The notes beneath the pieces are model-generated. The model was not told the origin of the DNA and made no database searches. It worked only from the letters and a program-made list of their open reading frames with translations. This document shows, one piece after another, positions 37,409 to 48,853 of a DNA stretch of 64,000 nt (position 1 is the first letter of the stretch; every line of letters starts with the position of its first letter). Origin of the DNA: Rhynochetos jubatus (taxonomy: Eukaryota > Chordata > Aves > Eurypygiformes > Rhynochetidae); assembly GCA_027574665.1 (NCBI GenBank), contig CM050656.1:10615501-10679500 (forward strand), given 5' to 3'. The translations under genes and the position numbers were made by a program.

Positions 37409-40400
37409 TCATTTCTGATCCAACTCGCAGTAGATGTACATGGAAACTGCCATCGCCGCTATCTGTGGGCAGCAAGAGAAGAGTCAGCCCCCCCACCAAG
37501 TGTCCCACCCCAGCACGGGCTTGGGTCGCAGCCCGGAGCATCCATCCCCAGCGCACGCAAGGAGGAAGAGCCAGGTGTGCCTAGGGAAGAAGGCTCAGTA
37601 GCCACCCTGGGGCAGACGGTGATCCATGGGGCTGCACAGGCCCCCAGCAGCTCCTTGGCCACCCAGGCTAGTCCCAGCCCCACCGTTCCCCTCCAGGTAC
37701 AAGGAGGGGGCGGCAGCCCAGGGATGCTTAGGCACTCACCTCCAAGGCAGCGATGCCGGCTGCTACACCCCCCACCACACCCGCGTTAGTCTTGATGTCT
37801 TCCAAGATCTGGTTAAAACAGCCCTGCAGGAGGCAACCAGACAGGTGAGGATGAGCAAGGGGTAGCGACCCCCCAACTGCTGGGGCACAACACCCCCAGA
37901 AAGGGAGATACAGTGCTCCAGGCTAGAGCTACATGGCCATGGAGAAGGTCTGGGCCACCACAGCATCCCCCAGGACTCAAAGCCCATGGGACCACCATGT
38001 CTAGAGCTGGGGCGGGAGCTACAGGACCAGTTTCCCGCCCCACGCCAGGGCACACCCCAAACCAGACTGTGCCAGAAGGCAGGAGCCACTGGCACATCCA
38101 TACCGTGACGTTGCTTTCTGCGGCGAGCGTGCTGTTGCAGGGCTCCAGGTCCTTACAGCAGGGCTCCGGGTACGTTCCCTTTTCCTTATGCCAAGGGGAG
38201 TCGGTGAAGTCTGTGTAGTTATTCAGGCCGCAGCATCGAACCTACGGGGGAGGGAGAGGAAGGAATGGGGAGAGCATCCCTGCACCCCATGGAGGGGATA
38301 ACCCAGCTCTGGGACATGCCCAATGACCTTCTTGGGACCAGGATTTTGCCCCACACTCCAGCATGTAAAGCTCTCACCCCAGCCACAGGACCACTAGATC
38401 CCAGTCGGATAGATCCCAGCCACCTGGGAAGCTGATGGGGTTAGTGACAGCTCAGCACATCCAGGACTGCGATGGTGTCCCCATTCCCATCCCGCTGGCC
38501 CAGGCAGGTGTCCACCACCCATCCTGTGCTGGGAGCATCCTGACCCACAGGGCTCAGCGCACCTCGCTCATAGTGACATTCCAGATGTGTGTGAAACTGT
38601 CATCCGCCCCGAACTTCTCCTTCAGGAGAGGGGTCACCACAGCCGTCAGCAGCGTCTCTGCCTGGAAGCAGCAGAGAAACACCATCAGAGAAGGTTCTGG
38701 GGAGCACCACAGAGCCGAGAGCTCCCATACCAGTCTGAGCCCATGGGGAGGAGATTAACCAGACCCAGCACGTCCCTCTGGCCTCTTCCCCACTAACCAG
38801 TGCCTTATGGCAGGCACCAAGAGCACTTACAACCAGTGAGTCATCTGATAAGCAGCATAACACCTAGGGAGCTAGGAACGATGCCTGCCCTGCAGTTGAC
38901 TTCTCCAGTGCGTAATGAGGCAAAGTCACCTTTGTCCCCAGGTGGTTTCTCAGGTGTTTATTAAGGAGTTGAGTTTGCTCAGCATGAAGCATTAGGGGCT
39001 TCCTCTCCTGCGTGGTTCCTACCATCAGGGGTGGAGAGGGGTCAAGCCTAGGCTGGTACCCATCTCAGGGGTTTGAAAGAAAGAAGTGGGCCAAGCTTGT
39101 GCCATAACTCTCATTTCTTTAGGGCAACGAGAATCCCTGTTCCCACCACCCTCATCCCAGCCCAGTCGCTCCGGTCTGCACATGTAGCTGGTGCCAGCAG
39201 GGACTGACATCCCTTCCTCCTGCACCTCTCAGCTTCCCTATCCATGGGCAGGGCTGCCAGGCCAAGTGTCTCCCCTTTTCCCAAAGCGTAGGACAGGTCC
39301 CAGATTAGCCCAGCCCAAGACACGGATATGCCACTCACAAGACCTGTGTAGACCAGAGCCACCACGGCAGCAGCGACTTCGGCAATGAAGATGATCAGCA
39401 CCACCGAGAAGAACTAGGATACAGCAAGGGGAGGGAGGTCAAAGCAACAGCCGGAGTCCACAGGGCCCCCAGGAACCCATCTGCTTCCCAAGGGCCAGCA
39501 GGACCACCCCCCCTCAGGGCTCAGACCCCATCTCATTGCCTTCAGCTGTTCTACAAGGGAGAAGCAGCACAACCCTGGGGGTCTCCAACCCTCCACCTGT
39601 GTGGGGCTGGCCTCTCTGGACATGCTCCAAGAGAGACCACTGCCCAGCACCAGCTTCCGCTTCCTTTCACCCTTGCCCAGGGCGGACTTTGGTTCCAGCA
39701 CTGCCTTTCCAAGGTCTACCCAGCCTTCCACCACGTGGGAACATCCAAGGAGGACATTTCCTCAAAGAAATCTATCCCTCAGACCTCCCCCACCAGAGAC
39801 CCAGCTCACATGAGGCTTGGTAAGGAGGTAAGTCAGGTCCGTACCATCATGAGGAGACATTTGCTCTCCTTCTGGGCACCACAGCACCCGAGGAAGCCGA
39901 TCACCATCAGGATGGCCCCAATGACGATGAGGAAGTAGCTCACATTCACGACCTGCAGGACGCTAGAGGAGAGTGCCCCAAATATATCCAGGAACGACTG
40001 TCCATCTACTGTGACCCAGACGCCAACTCCCAGGAGTGTCCCGCCACCAAGCTGGGAGGAGAGAGACAACATCAGCTCCCAGGCAGGCAGAGCTCTGGGC
40101 TTTGGGGAGGGTGCTGGCATGGGTATTTCTCCCCTCTGCGAGTTTTCACTATGCCAAGCAGGATTTTGTGGCCACCAAGGGCAGGTCAGGGTGTCACCAC
40201 CACAGGCTTGGGGCAGCCGGATGGGTCACTATCCCAAAACACACCCACACCAGCACATCCCCGGCTGCAGCATCGCAGCTGCCCCCTTCCCCAGCCCAAG
40301 GGGTTTCGGTGCCAGCACCAGGGCAGTAGCCCTCGTGCAGGGCAGCTGAGCCAGCAGCACCATGGGCCACTTCCCTAACCCCAGAGGGGCAACACAGAGC

Positions 40401-41229
40401 CGCCTTGGATGGTGGCCAGCATCACGAGTTCCTCCAGCCAGGAAAGCTTCCTGCTCACCCGGCAGAGCGGCTGAGCAGCCCCAGCTCCAGATGTCCCCAT
40501 ATCCAGCCTGCCCTCCACCACCTCCACATGCTTCAGCAGGGTGAGCCAGGGTGGGGGTGGGGGGGTTCTGCACCTCCTCATCCCAAGGCTATATCCCACC
40601 ACACCTCCTTCCAGGTGGCTCCATTGCTCCTGCAGCACCAGGGTAGCTCTCAGCAGCTCCACTACCCTTTGCCCTGGGTGGGAGCAGAGGTTGCGTGCGC
40701 TCTGGAGACCCCTGACATCCCAGAGCCCCAACACCTACGGAGACAGGGACCCAGCAAGCCCACCTGCTCTGGGGCGCCCAGCACCCCCACCAGAGCTTCA
40801 GCACCGGGAAGGACACAGGCGGCGGATGCAACCACCATCCCCCAAGGCCAGCACATTCCCCCGGGCTTTGGCCGGAGCGAGAGACCCCCCCAGAGGTTAA
40901 GCTTGGGGCCAGGGCTCACACCCCCTGGGTTCCCAAGAGCATGACCCCACCAACACCCAACATCCCACTCTCCATCTCCCCTGAAGGGACATGGAGGGGC
41001 AGGGGACCCACACAGACAGGCTTCACCCACCCCACACCTGGTTCCGGGTGCTCCCCAGGAGCTGCTCCCGCAGACCCCAGCCCTCCATCCCAATTTCCCA
41101 GGGCAGCAGGCGGGGAGCTGCCAGGCTTAGCCCCCCACCCCGGTGCAGAGACAGCAGCTGGGGTGCACTTACAAATATGGCCAGGTTGAAGAGGATCATC
41201 ATGACCTTGATAAAGGTGAAGCACCCCAT
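37409..41229 (-). CDS. TSPAN1: TSPAN1, tetraspanin-1 (seven coding exons)
   Basis: Coding exons in transcript order: 41173-41229, 39845-40051, 39339-39413, 38563-38661, 38104-38241, 37740-37823, 37409-37462. All are whole codons (phase 0), all introns are GT-AG, and the total is 237 residues (human 241). It starts [19 protein letters not shown]; other landmarks shared with TSPAN1 are [31 protein letters not shown] and the near-identical [16 protein letters not shown]. Four membrane segments lie at about 12-35, 54-78, 89-112 and 205-228. The large outer loop has the tetraspanin CCG motif, further cysteines in [11 protein letters not shown] and GCFNQ, and four N-glycosylation sequons (NVT, NYT, NST, NVT). 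The protein is a membrane organiser of epithelia, on the cell surface and in endosomes. It is tail-to-tail with POMGNT1, as in mammals. Confidence 0.97.
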
Positions 41230-41235
41230 CTTTGC

Positions 41236-41640
41236 GCTGGGGAGAGCAGAGAGAGGTTATCAGGGGGAGCCCCCATCCCGGCCCGGCCACTGCCCTACTA
41301 CGAGGGGGGCTTAGCGCCCTCCAGAGGGAACGTGGGGGTTCCCCACGGGGTCCACTCCCCCCAGCCCAGCCTACCTGAGTGCAGGACCGGTCCCAGAGCT
41401 CCGACCTAGCCCGCTCCGACCGCAACTGCCACCCTCACCCCGCCGCCGCCGCCCTTTAAGCGGCCCCGGGGCCGCCTCCGCCGCGGGACCCCCGCCCCTC
41501 CCGGCCCGGCCCCCGCCGGGGCCAGCCCCTGGGGTGGCGAAGCCACGCGTGCCCCTGGTGGCTTTGCTGCCCTCTGCCGCCCCGGTGGGGACACCGGTAG
41601 CCCGGCCGGTTGCTGCCGGCGCCCATCACCGCGGCTTCTT
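41236..41640 (-). promoter_or_regulatory. TSPAN1: TSPAN1 5' region: noncoding first exon and GC-rich promoter
   Basis: On the minus strand the coding exon is preceded by a CCCCAG acceptor, so six leader bases adjoin the ATG. A matching donor, CAG followed by GTAGG, ends a likely noncoding exon at 41375. Upstream, 41430-41640 is CpG-dense with GC boxes (CCGCCCC types) and no clear TATA, consistent with the promoter. The transcription start is not determined. Confidence 0.55.
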
Positions 41641-41650
41641 GGCGTGAGAT

Positions 41651-41676
41651 GGGGGGTGGTGGGGGGGGGGGGGGGG
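41651..41676 (+). repeat. G-rich tract with a run of 16 G
   Basis: Six G, then TGGT, then 16 uninterrupted G, just upstream of the TSPAN1 promoter island. Such a run can form a G-quadruplex and is also prone to length error in sequencing. Confidence 0.85.
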
Positions 41677-41679
41677 CAC

Positions 41680-44600
41680 GATATCCGCGACCTGCTGCTG
41701 TGAGCCGACAGCCCTCGCGGGGCACACACGTGTGTCCCCACCCGACACAGCCCCACGGAACAGGAGGCTGGGACCCCCGGCACTGGGGGTCCAGGCGGGC
41801 TTCACCCCATGGCGGATGCTGACACCACTCGGGGCAGGGATGTCTCCAAAATCCCAAATCTCCAACCTCCTGGGCCAAAACAGCAGGGGAGAGGCGGGCA
41901 TGGGGGCTGTGCCAGTTGGCAAAGGAAAAGCCAAGGATTTACAAGTCATCCCTAACAGTTGCGGAGGGAGGCAGATTTTTTCTGGGGGTGACAGAGCAGG
42001 GTGACAGCAGGACAGTGATGGCCAAGCCAGATGCCAGCGCTTGAGCAGGTCAGCCATGGCCCAAGGGCTGCCGAAAGTTTCTTCCTTGGAAAGAGGTTTC
42101 AAAGCAGGGTGGGTTTCCCTGGAACGGGGCTGCAGCAGGGAGTCAAAGAGCACAGGGGGGATGCTGCGTCCCCAGGCCTGACCGTGGGGGTGGTCCTCAC
42201 CCACCCAGCATGGCTTTGGGGTTGGTCCCCTCTGCGCCCACCGTGGGTCCCTGCAGCTTGTCGTCAAACTGAGGCCGAGCAGCGTGGGAGGCTGGGGAGC
42301 CCTCATCCCACGGGAGCAGGCTCCGGGTGCTCGGCACACTCCGCCCCGCACCTGGCGCCCCGAAACCCCAGAGCAAATTCCCTGCCTGGCCATGATGATA
42401 CATTTCAGCGGGATGAAGTCAGCCCCGCTGGGCTCCAGCCAAAGCCCAGTGGCATTTGGGGGAAGCCTTCAACCCTCCTGGGCATTGATGCAACCTGTGC
42501 TGGAGGCGGGGGCTTTAACCCTTCCCCCCTTCCCTGCAGCAGCTGCCTGTCCCGCGGCGTGAGCCCAGATGCCATGGAGCCGCTCCAGTGAGGGGCTGAG
42601 CCTTCATCCCTTTCCCGAAGGGGATGGCTACCTCTTTAAATGCAACTGAAGACCCCTATAACGTTGCCCCTCTCCCAAGAGTTGCTCCATCCCAGCCTGA
42701 CATTATTAGCCTCACGCAATCCCACCACCCCAAAAGTAATTTTTGGCAAATACATGACTACTCGCTCTCATTCCAAATTGTTCCCAGCCATAGGGAAAAT
42801 CAAAGGATGAGCCACAGGTTGCTCCACTCACCTCCCGAGCGCCTGGCGCCGCAGCCTGGGACTTGGCCACTCCCCATCGTCGCCCCTCTGAGCCCCATGA
42901 GGAAGCCGGGGCTGGATTTTCTGGCTCTCCAAGATGGCCTGGCCTGACCATGGCAGGACAAGCCCGGTGACATTCCCACGTCCCTCTTGCTTTGTAGGGC
43001 CCTGCCACCTCTCCACTGTCTCCATCCCTGCACATTCCAGCTGGACCCTGAGCATCCCCTTCCCTGGAGAGCAGGGATGCCTCTCACCAGGATGCGGGTA
43101 CCACCGCTCCACCCGAGTGACCAGGCCCTGGGAAGTTGAGAGCAGGAAAGTGGCCATAAGTGGTCACCCCCAAGGTCCTCTGTCCCCAGCCCATGCCCCG
43201 GGGAAGCACAGGAGCCAGACACGTCTGTTGTCAGGATCCAGCCGTGGTGCCGGCACCCAGCACCCCTCCCTGGGCTTTCCTTCAAGGAAAAGCTGCAAGC
43301 TCTGCTCCCTCTTCCAGCTCGTGTTTGCATTATGAGCATTCAGGTGCTGAATTCCCACCCTGCTGGGCTTGCTTGGCTTGAAGCCATCCACAGGGAATCA
43401 GCTGGGCACAGGAGGCGTCCTCCCCGTGCCTCAGTTTCCCTCCTGGTAAAGCACCAGGTAACAAGTCCCAAGCAGGGCCAGCCATGGGGACCATCCCAGC
43501 CTGGGCTGGATGGGATTTTGGGACAGCCCCAGCCAGGTGAGCCCCTTGCAAAGGGCCTTCACGTGTGTTTTGGGCTGGCAGCATCTGTCCAGATGTCTGT
43601 CTGGCATCCGGTCACCTGCAGAGAGGTGGATGGATGGGCACGCTGCAACGTGCCAGAGCTGAACCCGTCTGCGGATTTGCAGAGGGAAGTTTCGGAATGT
43701 TGCAAATCTGCACTGAATTCATCACTTCCCACATCCTGCTGGGGAGCAGCAAAAAGCCAAAAGTTTCTGACATCTTGAAAACGAGGTATTTCAGTTCTCC
43801 GTTTCAAAAGGAATGAAAGCATTTTCACCAGAGAACTGAGGAAATCACCAATTCCCCCACCCTGGTAGGGACCAGGGGGTGGGACCACAACGATTTCCCC
43901 ATGGCTGCAGCTCCCACTTTGGGGGAATCCTCCCCGTTTCCATGGTTATGTGCGAAACCACAACTCGAGTCCACAGAACGGGAGCTGCCCCATGTGATGC
44001 CATGATCTGTGCCATGCAGAGCCTGGGGTGTAAATACGGGGGCGATAAACGGGGGCTGCGAGCGTGTCCCAGCGGTGCATCCCCCCGGTGTGAGTCCCAC
44101 AGGGTAAGGATCCAACCCTGCGCCTTACGTAGCTGGTTTTAATCGTGATGCTGTTTCTGTGTGTTAATAATGCCATTAAAGAAGGGATCGATGACATCTC
44201 CCTGCCTGTGCGTTGGCCTGAGCTTCCTCCCGTGCATTTACCCCCCACCCAGCGAGTCCCCCCATGCCTGCCTTGATGCTGGCCGCCTGCCAGCACCCCT
44301 CCAGATAAGGTTTTCCTGTTTCTCCCATGTGTCCAGGCTGGTAAATCCCTCCCAAATTAATTAACAGGGACCGTGCAGAGGCACCAGCTGCCGCAGAGCC
44401 GAGCCGGGTGGGTTCGGGGACGCGGAGGGCTGCACTGCGGGGTCACGTCAGGACAGCCCCGTGGCCGAGTGCTGATGCTCTGGGGGCTGCTGCGGGCGAG
44501 AGCCACGCTGAGAAGCCTTCCCCGTCTTCTTGCCGTCGTCTCGCCAGCGAGGATGGCCGGGGCCACCGGCTGATGGAGTTTACTCCTGCAGTGGGCTGGG

Positions 44601-46620
44601 GTGCAGCACCTGCCCCAGCTTGGGGCTCAGTGCCAGCGTTGAGGGGCCGTTCGGTGCCCGGTGCCGAGCCGGGATGCCCCATACGGCAGTCTCTCCTCCG
44701 GCACTCGCTCCGGCAGCTCCTGGCACCTGCCATGCTGTGAAGCTTCAACCCTACAGAGAGGTGCAGGAAAGAGCCCCAGTGCCAGCCCCGGGCAGTGCCC
44801 CGAGCCTTTCCTTATGTTCCTCGGGCTTTGTCCAGGGCGTCCCTCCCCACGCTGAGGGTACCCCAGCCCAGCCGGGCAGCTCGACGGCGGGAGCATGGCT
44901 GCAGGAGGGAGCAGCTCCTGGCTGCCCGCAGGCACCGTGCTGGGGGGTTGTTTGGAAAAGCACTTGACTCTTCCTAAATCTAAATCCACAGAGGCCAGAG
45001 CTCACTCCTGGGCACCCTGGGAGAAAACCAAGAGAGGGAGTTTTCCTGCTCCTAAAGAGAAGAGAAAGCAAAGCACTTTCCCCTCCAAAGTGGGGAATGG
45101 AGATGAAACAAAAAAAGCTGACTCCGAAATGTCAATGGAAATGAAACATCATTTCTCTCGGATTTCTCCAGCTGGGAAGGGCTCAGCCCGGTTTCCAGCC
45201 TCACTTACTCCAGCGGGGCACGTTAACAACTCTATTTATGCTCTATTTATTCACAGCTACGTGGCTAACTTCCCCCAGACGCTGCGGGGAGGCATGGCAC
45301 GAGCGTGGCCAGCACAGCTCAGGGCCAGGCGGCCCATGGATGGGACTGCACTGGGCAGCCCCTGAAGCAAAGTGGGAAGCAGTGAGTCCACCCCTGCCAG
45401 TTTGGGAAGGATGGGGCGGGCAGCTGAGGAGGGTGCCTGACACAATTCCCTGGAGATACTCCCACCAAGAGCCATCCCTCTGGCCAGGAGAGGAGAGGGA
45501 CTTGCAGCAAGGCATGGGGACACAAGCAAGGAGACGTGTCCCTCTCCCAACCCGTGTCCCTCTCCCAACCCGTGTCCCACCCCAGGCTGTACAGGTGGTG
45601 AGCAAAGGGGTGCTTGAAGGGGTGCAAGGATGCCTCCTCCTGCACACCCCACAGAAAAGCCAAGGCCGGTCAAGTCAGAGGCAAAGCTCTCACTGCCAAG
45701 AGTGCTGCTCATTAAGCAAATGAGGAAGGAGCTGTAGCTAATCATAGCCCAGAGGCAGCACCTCTGCTTGCTCAATAAATAGTAGCAAGGGCCTGAAACA
45801 CCTTTCCCTTCTTCCCAGGGTGCTGCCTGGGGGCTCTCTGCCCACCCTGGCAGATGTACCCACCTCTGGGCTGGTGAGAGGTTAGTGGTGTGGGGGTGAT
45901 ACAGGGGCAGCCTGGGGTGGGAGTTTGGTAGTGACCCTGCTACAGTACAGCTGAAGGGGGGGTAAGGGGTGCTCAGAGGGCTGGGGGATGTCTGGAGGCA
46001 AGCAATGAGGAGGGGGCTTGGACAGGAGCTGGGCTGGGCCAGGCTGGGGGGATGCTCAGCCTAGCCCAGCAGGGAGGGGGACAATGGGGCTTGGCGCTGG
46101 TAGGAATTAGTGCCTTTGGGTTGAGAGCTGTACGCCTCCTGCGTTGCTCTGCTGGCCTCTGTCCCTCAGTTTCCCCAGTAATCCCAGCCCTTCCCCAGCT
46201 CCTGGGGTGCCACCCCTGAGCTGTTCCAGCGCTGGCCTGGATTCAGCCAGAGTGCATTTCCCAGAGCTCATGTTTTAGATGCCATCTATTTTTAGGATGC
46301 CAACCTGCAGCAAAGACAAGGAGCAATTGCCAGTTCAGAGAAGTCAGCAGGAGAACCAAGGATTAAAAAAAAAAACATATCCAAGCCTCTGCATCTCTGA
46401 GAACATCACGTCAACCTTGCTGTGCCTCGCGAACCATCAAATATTTGGACAGCTTGTCCATGGAGACTCACGGAGCCATGAACCACCTCAGGGCAGAGGC
46501 ACTCCCAGCATGGGTATCCCCAGCTGGAAGTGAGCTGAGAACTGATGCTCGTGTTGCATGCAACAGCGCTGCTGTTGCCACAGGCTGGTGTGTGTGTCAC
46601 TGCTGTGGCTGAGCTCAGCC
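41680..46620. other. Intergenic stretch between TSPAN1 and PIK3R3, no gene recognised
   Basis: Mixed GC-rich sequence with AT-richer islands. A 17-base unit is repeated twice at about 45538-45578. An AT-rich patch near 45705-45785, with TAATCA and AATAAAT flanked by GC-rich DNA, could be a regulatory element. Open frames here show no homology I recognise. Confidence 0.5.
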
Positions 46621-46622
46621 CT

Positions 46623-47025
46623 TTCATAGAACTGTAGAATGGTTTGGGTTGGAAGGGACCTTAAAGGTCATCCAGTCCAACTGCCCTGCAGTGAGCAGGG
46701 ACATCTTCAACCAGATCAGGCTGCTCAGAGCCCCGTCCAACCTGACCTTTAATGTTTCCAGGGATGGGGCATCCACCACCTCTCTGGGGCAACCTGTGCC
46801 AGTGTTTCACGACCCTCACTGTAAAAAAATTTCATTGTATCTAATGTAAATCTACCCTCTTTCAGTTTAAAACCATTACCCCTTGTCCTATCACAACAGG
46901 CCCTGCTAAAAGTTTGCCCCCATCTTTCTTATAAGCCCACTTTAAGTGCTGAAAGGCTGCAATAAGCTCTCCCTAGAGACCGCTTTCCTTTTCCATATAA
47001 ACCCTCCCAGCCCCCTCCAAGTTCT
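46623..47025 (-). mobile_element. CR1 LINE 3' fragment
   Basis: The plus strand gives the reverse complement of the CR1 3' end: TCATAGAACTGTAGAATGG (remnant of the 3' octamer repeat), GGTTGGAAGGGACCTTAAAG, CAGGGATGGGGCATCCACCA, TCTGGGGCAACCTGTGCCAG and CATTACCCCTTGTCCTATCA. The older, 5' side fades out near 47025. It lies about 0.5 kb upstream of the PIK3R3 first-exon island. Confidence 0.92.
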
Positions 47026-47456
47026 GCCCCATTATATTTTTAACTGCTGCCTCCGTAATTTTTAAGGAGCATCGCTGCATGCAGGAGCTTTGTCATCATT
47101 GCACTGCCATGTTTTATGGGGGTGCCCACAAAACACCCCAGGTCTGGGGACCACTTCTAGGCAAACGCTCAGGAAGGGAGAGCGAAGAACGGGAGCATCC
47201 CTGGGCTGGGATTCTCCATGGCAGCTCCTGCCTGTCCGGTGCGTGTGTTTTTAGCCTGGTTAAGGTATGTGGGTGCGTAGGGTGCTGGCATGGGGAGGGG
47301 GGGCCCGTAGGGTGGTCTTCTCTTGTCCTTTAGCATCCCTAAGGATGGATGGAGCCCCCCCATCTGTGGGTCTCCAACCTACAGAGGAGGCAATTTGGGA
47401 GCAGAGATGCTGCATCTGGGGATGAAGTCATCCACCTCCTCCTACAGTTCCCCCCT

Positions 47457-47526
47457 CCCTCACCGGTTGCCGGGAGCCCCCCCCGCCGCGTTGCGGCGGG
47501 GGGGGGCTCCCGGCAACCGGTGAGGG
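47457..47526. repeat. Near-perfect inverted repeat (hairpin)
   Basis: Left arm 47457-47489 and right arm 47493-47526 are reverse complements around a three-base loop (GTT). The only difference is one extra G in the right-arm G run (nine against eight C). Each arm carries CACCGGTTGCCGGGAG or its complement and a C/G run. The stem is over 75% GC and would be very stable as a cruciform or RNA hairpin. It sits in the CpG island just before the likely first exon of PIK3R3. Confidence 0.93.
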
Positions 47527-47625
47527 GGAGGAGGGACGCTGACATCACCACCGGAGCGCGGATCGGTGGGGCTGGACCGGCTCCGCTCCCGTTCTCCGCT
47601 CCCACCGGGGGAGACGCCGCACCCG
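47460..47625 (+). promoter_or_regulatory. PIK3R3: CpG-rich promoter and noncoding first exon of PIK3R3
   Basis: GC- and CpG-dense sequence ends in ACCCG followed by GTAAGG, a good splice donor after 47625. The next good acceptor on this strand, CTCTCCGGCAG at 48182, opens the exon with the PIK3R3 start codon. I therefore read 47.53-47.625 kb as a noncoding first exon. The transcription start is not determined, and the hairpin would lie at or just upstream of it. Confidence 0.55.
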
Positions 47626-47662
47626 GTAAGGCTTGGCGGGGGTGGTGGGGGGAGGTGGACGG

Positions 47663-47755
47663 ACAGAAAGATGGATGGACAGACGGATGGATGGACAGAT
47701 AGACAGAGAGCCCCGCGGCTGCTGCTCACCATCCATCCCTCCATCCATCCCTGTG
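47663..47755 (+). repeat. Degenerate GGAT/GGAC simple repeat
   Basis: Imperfect copies of GGATGGAC and GGACAGAC in the first PIK3R3 intron, followed by a CCATCCAT patch, the complementary motif. A-rich low-complexity DNA follows at about 47808-47870. Confidence 0.7.
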
Positions 47756-48182
47756 GGAAGCTGGGGGGGCAGCGGTCGGCAGCAGCTCTCTCTCGGTGGA
47801 ATATTTTAAAATGCATTTAAAAAAAAAATAGGAAGAAAGAATTAAAAAAAAATAAAAATCCACCCGAAAATTCTATGTCTTCATCCACCAGCTCCGTGCA
47901 GTGATGCTGGGCTGGAGCTGCCGGAGGGGAGCTGTGTGCGGCGGGAGGTTTCTCGGCACATATGTCTATTTTCAAAGCCCGTGGCGTGATCTCTTGCCCT
48001 ACTTTCCAGACTCTTGCCGGTACTTTCCTTGCACGCAGCAGCCAAGCCCTGCTGGCAGGAGCTTCCCAGGAAGCCAGGGCTGAGCGAGCCGTAGGGCTCT
48101 CCCCAACATCGGGTGGCTGGGATGGGGTACGGGGGTTGAGAGAGGGGGTTGGTCATTAACGTGCTGCCTTTCTCTCCGGCAG

Positions 48183-48537
48183 AGCGAGGGAGGTCTCCAG
48201 AGGATGAGGCCAAGCTGAGAAGGGGACGGCATGTTTGTACCCAGCACCCCAATCAGCCTCGCTTGCTCCCCTCCGTTTGCCCCAGTGATGAAGAGGCTCC
48301 CTGCCCACAGCTGAGCCAACGCTGCTGAGCCCCGGGTACCAGCGTGGCTCTGCAGAGATTTTGGGCCTGGAGGGGTCGGGAGCTGCTCCCCCAACGCAGA
48401 GATTTTCCAAAACTGGTATTTTTTTCTCCCATCCTTGCTGTGTTGCCCCAGCCCAGCCATACCTGCCCTGTGCGGGCACCCCGGGGCCCTGATGCCCAGC
48501 TGGATTCGGGCAGCGTGACCCACACCAAGCCATCGCC
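48183..48537 (+). other. PIK3R3: PIK3R3 5' leader with three upstream ORFs
   Basis: This is the untranslated part of the SH3 exon. Three short frames precede the main start: ATG at 48204 (4 codons, stop at 48216-48218), ATG at 48231 (27 codons, stop at 48312-48314) and ATG at 48492 (8 codons, stop at 48516-48518). None overlaps the main frame. The main ATG has the strong context GCCATGG. Upstream frames in a leader of this kind commonly lower translation; the effect here is not known. Confidence 0.6.
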
Positions 48538-48853
48538 ATGGCCTCCTCGGATGGGCTGCAGTACCGGGCTCTCTACGAGTACCAGAAGGACCGGGAAGAG
48601 GACCTGGCACTGTGCCCTGGGGACGTGCTGACGGTCAGCAGAGCCGGGCTGCTCAGCAGCCCTGACTACAAGGAGGGGGACGAGCGTAGCCCCCAGGGCT
48701 GGCTCCACGGCCTCAACGAGCGCACCAAGGAGCGCGGCGACTTCCCCGGCACCTACGTGGAGTACCTGGGTCCCGCACGCGTTGTCGCCACTGTTGCCAA
48801 GGCCAGGCCGCGGCCCTTGCCCCCGCCGCCCGCTGGGACTTCCGCACCCTGGG
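48538..48853 (+). other. PIK3R3: PIK3R3 coding exon 1: SH3 domain and proline-rich segment
   Basis: 105 codons plus one base. [13 protein letters not shown] and the loop DVLTVSR...[25 protein letters not shown] follow the p85 SH3 pattern, including the tail after the last strand. The n-Src-type loop region ([16 protein letters not shown]) is of p85 length. The proline-rich segment at residues 88-98 corresponds to the first proline motif of p85-alpha. The donor is GGGTGAGT. Confidence 0.93.
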
